Below are positions 38,250 through 46,814 of a stretch of 60,895 nt of DNA, piece by piece. Below the pieces are notes generated by a model, which ran no database searches, was not told the DNA's origin, and saw only the letters and a list, made by a program, of their open reading frames with translations. Position numbers and translations under genes: made by a program. The stretch covers positions 1-60,895 of IMG/VR virus record IMGVR_UViG_3300049432_000039. One strand, 5' to 3'. This DNA comes from a virus. The number at the start of each line of letters is the position of its first letter. The first letter of the stretch is position 1.

Positions 38250-38438
38250 GTGTCTGAGCGCGAGCACGTCCTCTCGACGCAGTGCTGGTGCAAACCAGTC
38301 GTTGATAGCTTCGGTCCGAACCGCGTGACCAGGTTGCCGTGCGCAACTGGCAGCCACCGCTTCCACTGGTCCTCCGTGCAGGCTCGCGCATGTCAGGAGA
38401 TCGCAGCACAATCCCCCCAGGAGGATGACAGCGCATGA
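38250..38438 (+). CDS. small Cys-containing protein
   Basis: A 62-aa protein from GTG 38250 with GGGGGAGG 5 bases upstream. It has CWCKP and other Cys/His/Trp residues. The start would overlap the +1-frame portal end, which supports that reading. Function unknown. Confidence 0.55.
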   Translation: MSEREHVLSTQCWCKPVVDSFGPNRVTRLPCATGSHRFHWSSVQARACQEIAAQSPQEDDSA

Positions 38439-38689
38439 AAACCTGGGTTGTGCTTGGGGTTGCTGAGAACAACGCGCTCACGAACTCTTTCGTCTATCTC
38501 TTCAGTACGCGGGATCGAGCTATCGATTTTGTCGAGCGCCGTCTCGTTGACCGCGTTTTTACATGGTCGGGAGATGCGACGGAGACCGGCGGCATCTTGG
38601 ATGCGCACCACCACCAGGAGTACGGCGGTCGCAGCGTTTACCAGATTTGGTATGCGCGGATCGACGACGAGGACGACGATGCCGAGTAG
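38435..38689 (+). CDS. hypothetical protein
   Basis: An 84-aa mixed alpha/beta protein with an acidic end (DDEDDDAE). ATGA start. No family recognised. Confidence 0.55.
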   Translation: MKTWVVLGVAENNALTNSFVYLFSTRDRAIDFVERRLVDRVFTWSGDATETGGILDAHHHQEYGGRSVYQIWYARIDDEDDDAE

Positions 38690-38891
38690 ATTGGTCGCCT
38701 CTATGTTCAGGATGGCCCGAGCAGAACAGCGTTTGCGTCGCGCGAAGCTCGGCCCGCCGTTGTCACTTGAGGATGCCGCGTTGGCCGCGCTGTCCATCGT
38801 CGACAAAGTCGACCTCCCGATGGTCGAGGCGTTTGTCCGCGACGCTGCCGGACAGAAGGGCGTTGATCTGTTGAGGGCGACCCGTGGCTGA
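38679..38891 (+). CDS. small helical protein
   Basis: A 70-aa protein, helical, with a basic first third. It overlaps both neighbours. No motif recognised. Confidence 0.5.
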   Translation: MPSRLVASMFRMARAEQRLRRAKLGPPLSLEDAALAALSIVDKVDLPMVEAFVRDAAGQKGVDLLRATRG

Positions 38892-39222
38892 CATGCCAGC
38901 GTCTATCAAGGTCGGGCCGTTCGTGTACGCCGTGATCCAGGATGCGGCAAAGCTCCAGGCGTGGGAGCGCGAGAAGAAGGGTGCATACAGCGGCTTCTCG
39001 GACCATAGTCTGATGAGGATCGTCATCGGCCCCGATGAGGCGACATGCTCGCAGCGAGAGACGCTCTGGCATGAGGTCAAGCATTGTGTCGTTCACCTGT
39101 TTGGCGAGTACGGAAACCAAGACGACGAGACGTACATTCGCCGTACCGCTCCAATGGAGTTGGCAGCGCTCCGGGAGAACCCCGACCTTGTGGCGTACCT
39201 CTTGGCCGAGGATGTGGCCTGA
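38884..39222 (+). CDS. HExxH metallopeptidase-like protein
   Basis: A 112-aa protein. QRETLWHEVKHCVVHLFG contains HExxH and follows a beta hairpin (IKVGPFVYAVI), the layout of small phage zincins near ImmA/IrrE. GTG start. Located among head genes, so a role in head maturation is possible; not proven. Confidence 0.7.
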   Translation: MADMPASIKVGPFVYAVIQDAAKLQAWEREKKGAYSGFSDHSLMRIVIGPDEATCSQRETLWHEVKHCVVHLFGEYGNQDDETYIRRTAPMELAALRENPDLVAYLLAEDVA

Positions 39223-39839
39223 TGGCCGACATCCGATGGAACGAGATGGCCGGCCGCTTCGTGAACGAGCGAGGACAGTTCGTGTCCGACGCCTCAGTCC
39301 GTGCCGTCGTGGATGCTGTGGCCGACCAGGCCAGTGCCCGGCTCGCTGCATCAGCTCAGGCCATGCTCGACGGGACCAAGAGCTTAGCCAGTTTCCAGGC
39401 CGAAGCGATGCAGATCATCAAGACCTCGCACGTCGCTACGGCCACGCTCGCACACGGCGGCGCTGCGCAGATGACGTTCGCGACGTACGGGGCAGCCGGC
39501 CGATCTATCAGAGACCAGTACGACTTCCTGCGTGGGATGGCCCAGGACATCGCCAGTGGCCGCCAGCCGCTCAATGGTAGCCTCGTCGCTCGCGCCCGTC
39601 AGTACGGGCAGGCCGCCCGTGTGACATTCGAGAGAGCCTACGGCCGAGACCAGCAGCAGCGCGGGTACCGTTTCGAGCGGTCGCTGCTCTCGGTGGCCGA
39701 GCACTGCGCGCAGTGCGTGTCGGAGGCCCGCAAGGGTTGGGCCCCTATCGGGACGCTCATCCCCATCGGCCAGCGCACCTGTCGCGGGCAGTGTCGTTGC
39801 TCGATCCGCTATTCCCGCGCTCTGGAGGTTGCCGTGTGA
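39222..39839 (+). CDS. MuF-like head morphogenesis protein
   Basis: A 205-aa minor head protein. The end, HCAQCVSEARKGWAP then CRGQCRCSIRY, matches the C-terminal Cys box of phage head morphogenesis (MuF/SPP1 gp7) proteins. The first part is helical. It follows the portal, the usual order. Confidence 0.75.
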   Translation: MADIRWNEMAGRFVNERGQFVSDASVRAVVDAVADQASARLAASAQAMLDGTKSLASFQAEAMQIIKTSHVATATLAHGGAAQMTFATYGAAGRSIRDQYDFLRGMAQDIASGRQPLNGSLVARARQYGQAARVTFERAYGRDQQQRGYRFERSLLSVAEHCAQCVSEARKGWAPIGTLIPIGQRTCRGQCRCSIRYSRALEVAV

Positions 39840-40510
39840 GCGAGGGCAAACTGGTCAGCGTCATCACCGGGACGTGGCAACGACACGACGAACTTATGGC
39901 CGCCATCGAGAACGTCAGGGCTCAAACATATCGGCCGCTGGAGCACGTGATCGTCAGCGACGGGAGAGACCAGGGGCTCGCCAATCTGATCGCATCTCAA
40001 CGAGAGGACCGTGAATCCTGCTCGCATGAGGTGTTGCCGTTCGGCAGTGATGTCCCGATCCGGTTCGTGGAGCTCGGTCGCAACTGGTCGACCTACCTGA
40101 CCGGCAGCTACTCCTGTATCCCGTTCATGGTCGCGAACTATCTCGCGGCCGGCGAGTACCAATGCTGGATGTCGGACGATGAGAGAATGGCGCCCGACCA
40201 CATCGAGTCGCTGGTTGACCTGCTCGAAGAGAAAGACGTGGACTTCGTCTACTCGCTGACCGACTGCTACCACGCCGACACGCCCGAGCAGCGCTGGATC
40301 GTCGGGACCGACCCGCCCGAGCAGGGCACCGTCACCAACGTCCTGCACCGCACCAAACTGCTCGACATCGGCGGGTTCCGCCCGCACGTCGGCACCGGCA
40401 GCGACTGGGATCAAGCGGAGCGGTGGATGGACGCCGGCGCTACCTGGGCCTGTACCGGGCGGGCCACGTTCACCCATAAGGGCGATAAGCGCCCGTGGCT
40501 GGAGGCGTGA
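39836..40510 (+). CDS. family 2 (GT-A) glycosyltransferase
   Basis: A 224-aa enzyme. It has the GT-A start SVITGTWQRHDELMAAIENV and the nucleotide-sugar Asp motif CWMSDDERM, with the acceptor side GGFRPHVGTGSDWDQ. It may glycosylate virion proteins or the host surface. GTG start with GGAGG upstream. Inserted among head genes with two GT-B enzymes. Confidence 0.78.
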   Translation: MSEGKLVSVITGTWQRHDELMAAIENVRAQTYRPLEHVIVSDGRDQGLANLIASQREDRESCSHEVLPFGSDVPIRFVELGRNWSTYLTGSYSCIPFMVANYLAAGEYQCWMSDDERMAPDHIESLVDLLEEKDVDFVYSLTDCYHADTPEQRWIVGTDPPEQGTVTNVLHRTKLLDIGGFRPHVGTGSDWDQAERWMDAGATWACTGRATFTHKGDKRPWLEA

Positions 40511-40767
40511 TGCTTGACGCTAGGCCGGCGTCGTGCGTGAGGTACCCACTCGGCTTCGATCCTCGCGGTCGTGACTGCGCCCCCGGCGCGTTCGGCACGG
40601 TGCATGGCCCCGAGTGCGACTATCACCCGGAGAATCGTCGCCGCATGCCAGCGTCCTGTCTGTCTGGTACATACGGCAGGGGATGCGACCCGTGGGAGTT
40701 TGGCACCCTCCACGGTCCTGAATGTGGCTATCACCCGAAGAACCAGGGGAGCAAGCCCGATGCTTGA
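40510..40767 (+). CDS. tandem Cys/His repeat protein
   Basis: An 85-aa protein with two copies of one unit: CAPGAFGTVHGPECDYHPEN and CDPWEFGTLHGPECGYHPKN. Each has two Cys and two His, probably one zinc ion per unit. No known family. Its first codons (MLDAR) match those of the next gene (MLDAS), suggesting local duplication. Confidence 0.6.
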   Translation: MLDARPASCVRYPLGFDPRGRDCAPGAFGTVHGPECDYHPENRRRMPASCLSGTYGRGCDPWEFGTLHGPECGYHPKNQGSKPDA

Positions 40768-41839
40768 CGCCTCGCCGATCACTCCGCTGGCCGTCATTGG
40801 TAGCCCTAAATATCCCCCAGATCACTGGAGAATCTGTCGTCCGTTTACGCGCCTGCGGCAGTCCGGCATGGACGCGCAGTACATCCACGGCGCCGACCAG
40901 AACGCGCCGGTCAATCCCGAGAATACCCTGCTGGTGCTACCGCACCTGACGGGCCAGGACGAGGTGTCGCTGTCCGAGTGGCTGGCCGAGCGCCGGCCGA
41001 TGGTCCGCAAGATCGTCTACGAGACCGACGACGACGTGTTCACCGAGGACCGTCTCCAGCACCTCAAGGACGCCAATTTCTTGCAGGGCAAGACCGAGGA
41101 TGAGATCCGGGCCGAGCAGCGTGTCGCTCGTTGGCTGGTCACCCAGGTCGACGCCGTGACCGTCTCCACCGAACCACTAGCCGCGCTGGTCCGCACCCTG
41201 ACCAACCGGCCCGTCCACTGCATCCCGAACGCGCTGGACGTCAGATGGTTCCGGGCGCACATGACCTATCGCACACCGTGGGCCGACACGCTCACCATCG
41301 GGTGGGCCGGCGGCCGGCGCTCCGAGCGCGACATCGTCCCGATGGCCCGCGCCTGGGGCAAGATCGCCAAACGGTATCCTGAGGTCCGCTTCGTGACGGC
41401 TGCCCCGACGACGCTGACGGCGATCTACCGCTACGTCCCCGAGAACCGGGTGCTTCGCCTGCCGTGGCTCGGGTTGGACGATTATCCGATCGCATACCAA
41501 ACTTCGATAGGCTGCTGTAGCGTCAGGGACACGCCGTTCAACCGCTGCCGGTCACCCATCAAAGCCTGGGAGTACGCCATCGCCGGGGCTGCCGTGGTGG
41601 CGACGCCCACGGTGTACGGCGATTGCATGCGGGGTGGTACTGCGGAGCCAGAGATTGCCGAAACCGCTGATGACTGGGAAGCCGCGCTATCGCGCCTTAT
41701 CGAGGATGAGTCGCTTCGTGCTCAGGTGCCGGTGTTTATGCGTGAGCACGTGATGGCACATCACGACCTCGACGCCCAGGTCACCCGCTGGTCGGATACG
41801 TACCGGGAGATCGCACTCGGCTCGGCGGTGACGGCGTGA
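40760..41839 (+). CDS. GT-B glycosyltransferase 1
   Basis: A 359-aa protein. HWRICRPFTRLRQSGMDAQY starts the N-domain. TLTIGWAGGRRSERD and SPIKAWEYAIAGAAVVATP are the nucleotide-binding C-domain of GT4-like enzymes. It is paralogous to the gene at 46815. Probable target: capsid or tail proteins. Confidence 0.8.
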   Translation: MLDASPITPLAVIGSPKYPPDHWRICRPFTRLRQSGMDAQYIHGADQNAPVNPENTLLVLPHLTGQDEVSLSEWLAERRPMVRKIVYETDDDVFTEDRLQHLKDANFLQGKTEDEIRAEQRVARWLVTQVDAVTVSTEPLAALVRTLTNRPVHCIPNALDVRWFRAHMTYRTPWADTLTIGWAGGRRSERDIVPMARAWGKIAKRYPEVRFVTAAPTTLTAIYRYVPENRVLRLPWLGLDDYPIAYQTSIGCCSVRDTPFNRCRSPIKAWEYAIAGAAVVATPTVYGDCMRGGTAEPEIAETADDWEAALSRLIEDESLRAQVPVFMREHVMAHHDLDAQVTRWSDTYREIALGSAVTA

Positions 41840-42051
41840 CACCGATCGAGGCAGCCGAGATCGAGGTCCGCGCCGAGTTGACGGCATTGGCCCGCCGGCT
41901 GGGTGCGTCCACGGTCCCGGATGCCATCACCGTGCGCGTTGAGTTCGACCGTGAGACGGGCATGCCGCGCACCGTGGACTGCCAGGAGGAACGGCGCCGA
42001 CGATTATTAGGTCCAGGCAGTAGTAACGCCTCACGATCTATGCTAAAGTAG
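41836..42051 (+). CDS. small acidic hypothetical protein
   Basis: A 71-aa protein, GTGA start. It has an N-terminal helix and a beta strand (ITVRVEFDRETG). Last gene before the terminator at 42101. Confidence 0.55.
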   Translation: MTPIEAAEIEVRAELTALARRLGASTVPDAITVRVEFDRETGMPRTVDCQEERRRRLLGPGSSNASRSMLK

Positions 42052-42100
42052 GGCAACGCGCCTAACAAGGGCACATCAGAAGCTCAGCCGACGAGAACCA

Positions 42101-42141
42101 AGGGCGGCAATCCCAGATCACTGGGGTTGCCGCCCTTTTTT
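42101..42141 (+). terminator. strong rho-independent terminator
   Basis: AGGGCGGCAA-TCCC pairs with GGGG-TTGCCGCCCT, followed by TTTTTT. It divides the portal/glycosyltransferase block from the capsid block. Read-through or an unseen promoter must serve the capsid genes. Confidence 0.88.
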
Positions 42142-42174
42142 GCGTTCTACGCCGGCCACGAAGGGTCAGGCGAG

Positions 42175-42792
42175 ATGCCAGACGCAGACGACAAGGCGAC
42201 CGAGACGGGCGCCACCGACGACGCGGGCAAGGCGACGGAGGCCGGCAAGGACGGCACGCCCTTCGATGCCACGCGAGCGCAGGCCACCATCGAGGCCCTG
42301 CGAGCCTCCGAGAACGACCTGAAGAAGCAGCTCAAGGACGGCGGCAAGAAGCTGTCGGACATCGAGCAGCGGCTCCAGGCATTCGAGGACAAGGACAAGT
42401 CCGAGGTCGAGAAGGCCGCCGGCGAGCGCGACAAGGCCAAGCAGCAGCTCTCCGAGACGGAGACGCGACTGCGCGCGATGGCGATCCGGGTATCGGTCGC
42501 TGAGACCGCGAGCGCGGCCGGCATCGCCCCCGAGAGCTTGCGGGCCGCGATGCGACTGCTGGACGCCGCCGGCATCGAGTTCGACGAGGACGGCGAGCCG
42601 ACGAACACCGAGGCCGCGCTCAAGGCGCTGGTCAAGGAGTTCCCGATGCTCGCTGCCGACAAGTCCGACGAGGGCGCCGGCAAGCGCGGAGTACCGCCTA
42701 CCGGCCGGGCCGCCAGCAACGGCAACGCACCCCAGGACATTGACCAGCGAGTCGCTCAGGCACGCGCAAGTGGCGCATACCCGCGCTTCTAG
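42175..42792 (+). CDS. capsid scaffolding protein
   Basis: A 205-aa acidic, coiled-coil protein (LRASENDLKKQLKDGGKK, EVEKAAGERDKAKQQLSE), just before the decoration and capsid genes. It would guide procapsid assembly and leave before DNA filling. ATG 42175 has AGG-rich sequence upstream. Confidence 0.75.
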   Translation: MPDADDKATETGATDDAGKATEAGKDGTPFDATRAQATIEALRASENDLKKQLKDGGKKLSDIEQRLQAFEDKDKSEVEKAAGERDKAKQQLSETETRLRAMAIRVSVAETASAAGIAPESLRAAMRLLDAAGIEFDEDGEPTNTEAALKALVKEFPMLAADKSDEGAGKRGVPPTGRAASNGNAPQDIDQRVAQARASGAYPRF

Positions 42793-42834
42793 CCGCCCCC
42801 TGCCCGACTCGCATACGGAGAAGGAGATCGCCGT

Positions 42835-43230
42835 ATGGCGACCGTAGCCAAGTCGGGCGTGCCCAGTCTCTCGACGACTGTGCCCTGCCCCAGCAATCAC
42901 ATCTCGGGCCTGCTGGCCGGCGAGGCCCTCGCCGCCGGCGACCTCGCGTACATCAAGTCGGACGGCAAAGTCTGGAAATCCGTTGGCACCACCACCAACG
43001 CGGCCGCCAAGGTCGACGGAATGGTGCTCGTGGCCGCGCAGAGCGGCGAGGCGGCCAGCCTGTACTTCGACGTCAACGTGCGCTACGGCGCGTCACTGAC
43101 GCCCGGCACTCGCCTCTATTTGGCGACCACGGCCGGCCTGATCGTGGACGCCGCCTCAGTTGGCGGCACCGCGCCGATCGGCTTCGTGATTGATGCCACG
43201 CGCGTGCGCATCTTCCAGTCGAAATACTAA
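42835..43230 (+). CDS. head decoration protein
   Basis: A 131-aa beta-rich protein (LLAGEALAAGDLAYIKSDGK, YGASLTPGTRLYLAT). It matches the DUF2190-like decoration proteins that bind the capsid exterior. Precedes the capsid gene. Confidence 0.72.
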   Translation: MATVAKSGVPSLSTTVPCPSNHISGLLAGEALAAGDLAYIKSDGKVWKSVGTTTNAAAKVDGMVLVAAQSGEAASLYFDVNVRYGASLTPGTRLYLATTAGLIVDAASVGGTAPIGFVIDATRVRIFQSKY

Positions 43231-43244
43231 GGGAGGGCTGACCA

Positions 43245-44318
43245 GTGGCATACGGAACCCATTCGGCCCTCGATACCCTGGCCTCGATCAACAACACCAA
43301 CGTCGCGGCGTACGGTGAGGATCGGGTCTTCGCAGAGATCGAGCGCTCACTCGAGATCCACAACCGCATCACGACCGAGATGATGCGCGACTTCGTTGAC
43401 GTCACCACGGATCGACAGCGTCGCTACGGCGGCACCGACTCGATGCAGATGGACGAGCTGGACGAGTATGGCCGCGCGGACGCCCAGAAGATCACCGCAG
43501 GGGCCACCGTCGGCTTCCCGCTCCGGAAGTACGGCCTGTCCCTTCAGTGGACGCGCACGTACATGCTGAACGCGACGCCGGCCGAGATCGCAGCATCGGC
43601 CATTGCCGCGATGGACGCCGACGTGAAGGCACTCCAGCGCGAGGTCAAGCGGGCGCTGTTCTACGCCGGCAACCTGACGTTCACCGACCGTCTGGTCGAC
43701 AGCATCAGCCTGTCGGTCAAGCGGCTGGTCAACGCCGACTCCCAGGTCATCCCGCAGGGGCCGAACGGCGAGTCCTTCACGGCCTCGACCCACAGCCACT
43801 ACCTGTACACCGACGCGACCACGCTGGCAGCGGCCGACGTGACGGCGCTGGTGCTGGCGGTCGCCGAGCATTACAGCTTCGGCCAGATCGTCATCAACAT
43901 CAACGCGGCGCAGGAGGCGGCCATCCGCGCGCTGACCGGGTTTACGGCGATCACCCCGGTGTTCGTGACCCCGGCCAATACGGCCGCCGCCATCGTGGAG
44001 CCGTACGACACCCGCAACCTGGGAGATCGCAAGATCGGGTATTGGGGTGGCAATTACGCGGAAATTTGGGTGAAGCCGTGGGTACCAAGCGGGTACCTCC
44101 ACGCCTTCAATAACGCGGCACCGAAGGCGCTGGCGATGCGCGAGCGTTCCGGTGGCAGCGGCGCCTTCCAGCTCGTCTTTGAGGACGAAGTGCATCCGTT
44201 GCGCGCCCGTGGCTGGGAGCGCGAGTTCGGAATCGGTGTGTGGAACCGGACCAATGGCGCAGTCCTGTTCGTCGATGCCGGCAACGGCGACGTCTACGCC
44301 GATCCGACCCTCGCGTAG
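43245..44318 (+). CDS. major capsid protein
   Basis: A 357-aa protein. Position after scaffold and decoration proteins, length, and HK97-like features (long N-terminal helix, a basic EREFGIGVWNRTNGAV P-domain end) fit the shell subunit. GTG start with AGGGAGG upstream. Confidence 0.85.
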   Translation: MAYGTHSALDTLASINNTNVAAYGEDRVFAEIERSLEIHNRITTEMMRDFVDVTTDRQRRYGGTDSMQMDELDEYGRADAQKITAGATVGFPLRKYGLSLQWTRTYMLNATPAEIAASAIAAMDADVKALQREVKRALFYAGNLTFTDRLVDSISLSVKRLVNADSQVIPQGPNGESFTASTHSHYLYTDATTLAAADVTALVLAVAEHYSFGQIVININAAQEAAIRALTGFTAITPVFVTPANTAAAIVEPYDTRNLGDRKIGYWGGNYAEIWVKPWVPSGYLHAFNNAAPKALAMRERSGGSGAFQLVFEDEVHPLRARGWEREFGIGVWNRTNGAVLFVDAGNGDVYADPTLA

Positions 44319-44325
44319 TCACCAT

Positions 44326-44347
44326 CGGGGCGGCTTCGGCCGCCCCG
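44326..44347 (+). terminator. TTCG-capped hairpin after the capsid gene
   Basis: CGGGGCGGC-TTCG-GCCGCCCCG, a perfect 9-bp stem with a stable tetraloop, and no U-run. Likely it stabilises the 3' end of the abundant capsid mRNA or attenuates downstream expression. Confidence 0.75.
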
Positions 44348-44364
44348 TTCCTGGAGGTTGAGCT

Positions 44365-44589
44365 ATGGCAGAAGCACCGAAGAACACCAGCCAGGCCGCA
44401 GACAACGACGCCCGACGCATCCGTCCGATGACGCCGGAGGAACTCCGCCTCGCGAATCAGCTGGCCGAGAACGAGATCCTGGAGCAAGTCAAGGAGCGCA
44501 ACGCCACCGACTTGCACGAGGGCGGCCGCTATCTCGTCAACGGGCAGTTGGTCGACGCCGAGGGGCGCCCCATCAAGGGCAAGGACTAG
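44365..44589 (+). CDS. small hypothetical head protein
   Basis: A 74-aa charged helical protein with a C-terminal beta hairpin (GGRYLVNGQLVDAEGRP). Located between capsid and head fibre. GGAGG upstream. Confidence 0.6.
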   Translation: MAEAPKNTSQAADNDARRIRPMTPEELRLANQLAENEILEQVKERNATDLHEGGRYLVNGQLVDAEGRPIKGKD

Positions 44590-44595
44590 ACGACG

Positions 44596-45315
44596 ATGTC
44601 GACGCCGCCGCAGTACTTCATCCCGGATGGCTCGCCGTCCGCACCGGGGATGCCGTTCGCGGACAACCACGAGGACGGCATCTACCACCCGGCCGGCGGC
44701 GTCTTCGGGATTTCCGTCAACGGGGCGAGAGGCGTCGAGGTCGATGACGACGGCAACCTGAAACTGATGGTGGCCGATGCCGAGGTGCTCGACGCGAACG
44801 GCGACCCCATCGGCGGCGGGGGCGGTGCCTCGCTGACCGGCTGGGAGACCGACGAGGACGGTAACCTTGTCTGCACGGGCACCGGCGCGATCCAGTCCAG
44901 CGCCGAAGGGACGCCGATCATCATCAACAACCCCCACGCGGCCCCCTCGAACTCGAACGAGGGGACGTGGTTCGCTCTGAAGTCGACCAACTGGGGCGCC
45001 GCGCCGTTCCTCGGCATCGACGACTACGAGGGCGAGCTGTTCCTGCTCTCGTCGGTCCCGTTCGTCTGGCGCGCCCCGATCGACGGCAGCGAGGTGGCGC
45101 GTATCAACGCGGGATTCGACGGCGACGATCCATTCCTGGGCTTCGGGGTGGACGGGTCGTTCAACAACTGGAAGATCAAGACGGGCGGTCAACTGGTGTC
45201 GTCCATCGCCCATGCGGTGACCGGCGCTCGCGACGAGTCCGAGGGCGCCCTGGCGTCGCTACTCACGATCCTGGCCAACCTCGGCCTCATTACCGACTCG
45301 ACGACGGCCTCGTGA
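44596..45315 (+). CDS. head fibre-like protein
   Basis: A 239-aa protein, Gly-rich and beta-rich. The end, SLLTILANLGLITDSTTA, is the typical C-terminus of phage head-fibre proteins. It would project from the capsid surface. TGATG at the end. Confidence 0.65.
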   Translation: MSTPPQYFIPDGSPSAPGMPFADNHEDGIYHPAGGVFGISVNGARGVEVDDDGNLKLMVADAEVLDANGDPIGGGGGASLTGWETDEDGNLVCTGTGAIQSSAEGTPIIINNPHAAPSNSNEGTWFALKSTNWGAAPFLGIDDYEGELFLLSSVPFVWRAPIDGSEVARINAGFDGDDPFLGFGVDGSFNNWKIKTGGQLVSSIAHAVTGARDESEGALASLLTILANLGLITDSTTAS

Positions 45316-45515
45316 TGGCCGATGCCCTGACGTCCGACGAGGTGGCCCGCCTGACGATGGCCCGCTGCCTGGTCGCCCGAAAAGAGGCCGAACTGCGGGC
45401 CGCGAAGGCCGCGCTCGACCTCTGCCTGATCGACGTCCAGGAGGTGTACGGCCTCGGTCAGGGCGACGCGCTGACGCCCACGGGTGAGATCCGGCGGGCG
45501 GGAGTAGCCGACTGA
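45315..45515 (+). CDS. small helical protein
   Basis: A 66-aa coiled-coil-like protein (ARKEAELRAAKAALDLC). Overlaps both neighbours as TGATG. Function unknown. Confidence 0.55.
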   Translation: MADALTSDEVARLTMARCLVARKEAELRAAKAALDLCLIDVQEVYGLGQGDALTPTGEIRRAGVAD

Positions 45516-45937
45516 TGGCCTACACGACCGGCACCCTCGCGACGTTCATGGTGACCAAGCTCGGCGCCGCCGTGGCATCCGCGCTGAGTCTGACGACGGC
45601 CTCGCTGCCGATCGTGGAGGCCGTCAACGACGTCGCCTCGCTCCTGGATACCGCCATCGCGGATCTGACCGACGACCAGAAGACGCGGGTGATCGCCGAA
45701 TGGCGGGTATGGCTGGTGGCCGAGGCCGAAGCGATCGCGCTCATCGACCTCAAGTCAAGCGGCGACGAAATGAAGCTCTCGCAGCTGTGGGACCACATCC
45801 GGGCACGACTCCTCGCGGCCGAGACGGCGGCGATGGTCTACGACGAGGTGCTCGCGGCAACCGGCGCCGGCGGCGTCATGGTCATCGCCTCCGTCGGCGG
45901 CACCCAGCAGCCGTACGGCTGGGCGTCGGAGTTCTGA
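45515..45937 (+). CDS. head-tail connector-like protein
   Basis: A 140-aa helical protein in the position of the gp6/gp15-type adaptor. Helices around DDQKTRVIAEWRVWLVAEAE are followed by a short beta end. Identification is positional. Confidence 0.55.
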   Translation: MAYTTGTLATFMVTKLGAAVASALSLTTASLPIVEAVNDVASLLDTAIADLTDDQKTRVIAEWRVWLVAEAEAIALIDLKSSGDEMKLSQLWDHIRARLLAAETAAMVYDEVLAATGAGGVMVIASVGGTQQPYGWASEF

Positions 45938-45966
45938 TGGACTGCCCCAAGGTGGTCGCGCTCAGG
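45937..45966 (+). pseudogene. 5' stub of the split glycosyltransferase gene
   Basis: ATG in a TGATG overlap encodes MDCPKVVALRS. The intact gene at 46815 begins MTMQDLRVVALV. The stub is cut by the antisense HNH gene at 45967-46620, as in the holin case. Confidence 0.5.
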
Positions 45967-46620
45967 TCAGGTGACGTGTCTCCAAGACTCGCCACTCAGC
46001 ACGCGCTGAATAGTGCTTCTTCCGACACCGAATATGACCGCGATCTTGCCGGGCTTCATGCCGGTCTCAGCGACTGCTCTGATCGACCGGACGGCGTCTT
46101 CGGTGAGTTTCGCGAAGGGGCTGGTCTCTCCCCGGAGAAAGTAGTCGGGTCGCGTTTTCGACGGGTGAGCCGCGCCCCGCAGATAGGTTTCGGGATGCAA
46201 GCGCGATCTATGGCGCTCACCGCGTGCGAGCCGCTCAGGGTGCAGCCTTGCTGGATTCCGAGCGCCTGTGAGGGAACGCCCCTTGATGACCATATCGCGG
46301 GAGTTCTGAAGGGGTGTCCCCGCAAAGAGATGTCCCCAGGTTGGGATAAGCACGCCGCCGACTTCGTGAAAACGGGGCGCATCGTTTCTGACACAGAGCT
46401 TGACATCGCAGGTATGGCAGGCCAAGCGACCATCTATCAGGGTGCCGCTGGCCAATTCGTAGGCGACTTGATGGGCGGCAAAGACGGGACCGCGGTAGGT
46501 GGTGGATATTCGGCCGTAGCCATTTCTGGGACGGTCGATCCACAGCCAGCAAGTCTCGGTCTTTTCGACCTTCGACCAGAAGCGAGCCAGGAAATCAGCG
46601 GTATACTCAGGACGCAGCAC
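45967..46620 (-). CDS. HNH homing endonuclease
   Basis: A 217-aa protein. FWSKVEKTETCWLWIDRP and AHQVAYELASG, then LACHTCDVKLCVRNDAPRFH, give an HNH-type core. The C-terminus is a helix-turn-helix (KIAVIFGVGRSTIQRVLSG). GTG 46620 is preceded by GGAGGT. It is antisense within the late operon and has its own promoter at 46784. The His-Asn part is slightly divergent, so activity is uncertain. Confidence 0.8.
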   Translation of the reverse strand: MLRPEYTADFLARFWSKVEKTETCWLWIDRPRNGYGRISTTYRGPVFAAHQVAYELASGTLIDGRLACHTCDVKLCVRNDAPRFHEVGGVLIPTWGHLFAGTPLQNSRDMVIKGRSLTGARNPARLHPERLARGERHRSRLHPETYLRGAAHPSKTRPDYFLRGETSPFAKLTEDAVRSIRAVAETGMKPGKIAVIFGVGRSTIQRVLSGESWRHVT

Positions 46621-46682
46621 GGGTACCTCCGTGATGTCGTGCCTCCGGCCGTTCGTAGCGGCGCGGAGGCTTCGTGTTGTCG

Positions 46683-46792
46683 GCTGAGCAGTCCGGGTTC
46701 CCCAACCGGCACCCTGCCTGAGGGCTTCGCAACCTCCACCCCGGCAATGCAAACCACGACCGGAGTCGCCGCTCAGCATTCTAATTATACCG
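46683..46792 (-). promoter_or_regulatory. HNH-gene promoter and leader hairpin
   Basis: Minus strand CGG-TATAAT (46784-46789), then AGAATG, then GCTGAGC pairing with GCTCAGC (46683-46777). Same order as the leaders of the two other homing-type genes, with a longer loop. Confidence 0.6.
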
Positions 46793-46814
46793 CTTCACTT
46801 CGAGTGGAGGCGGC

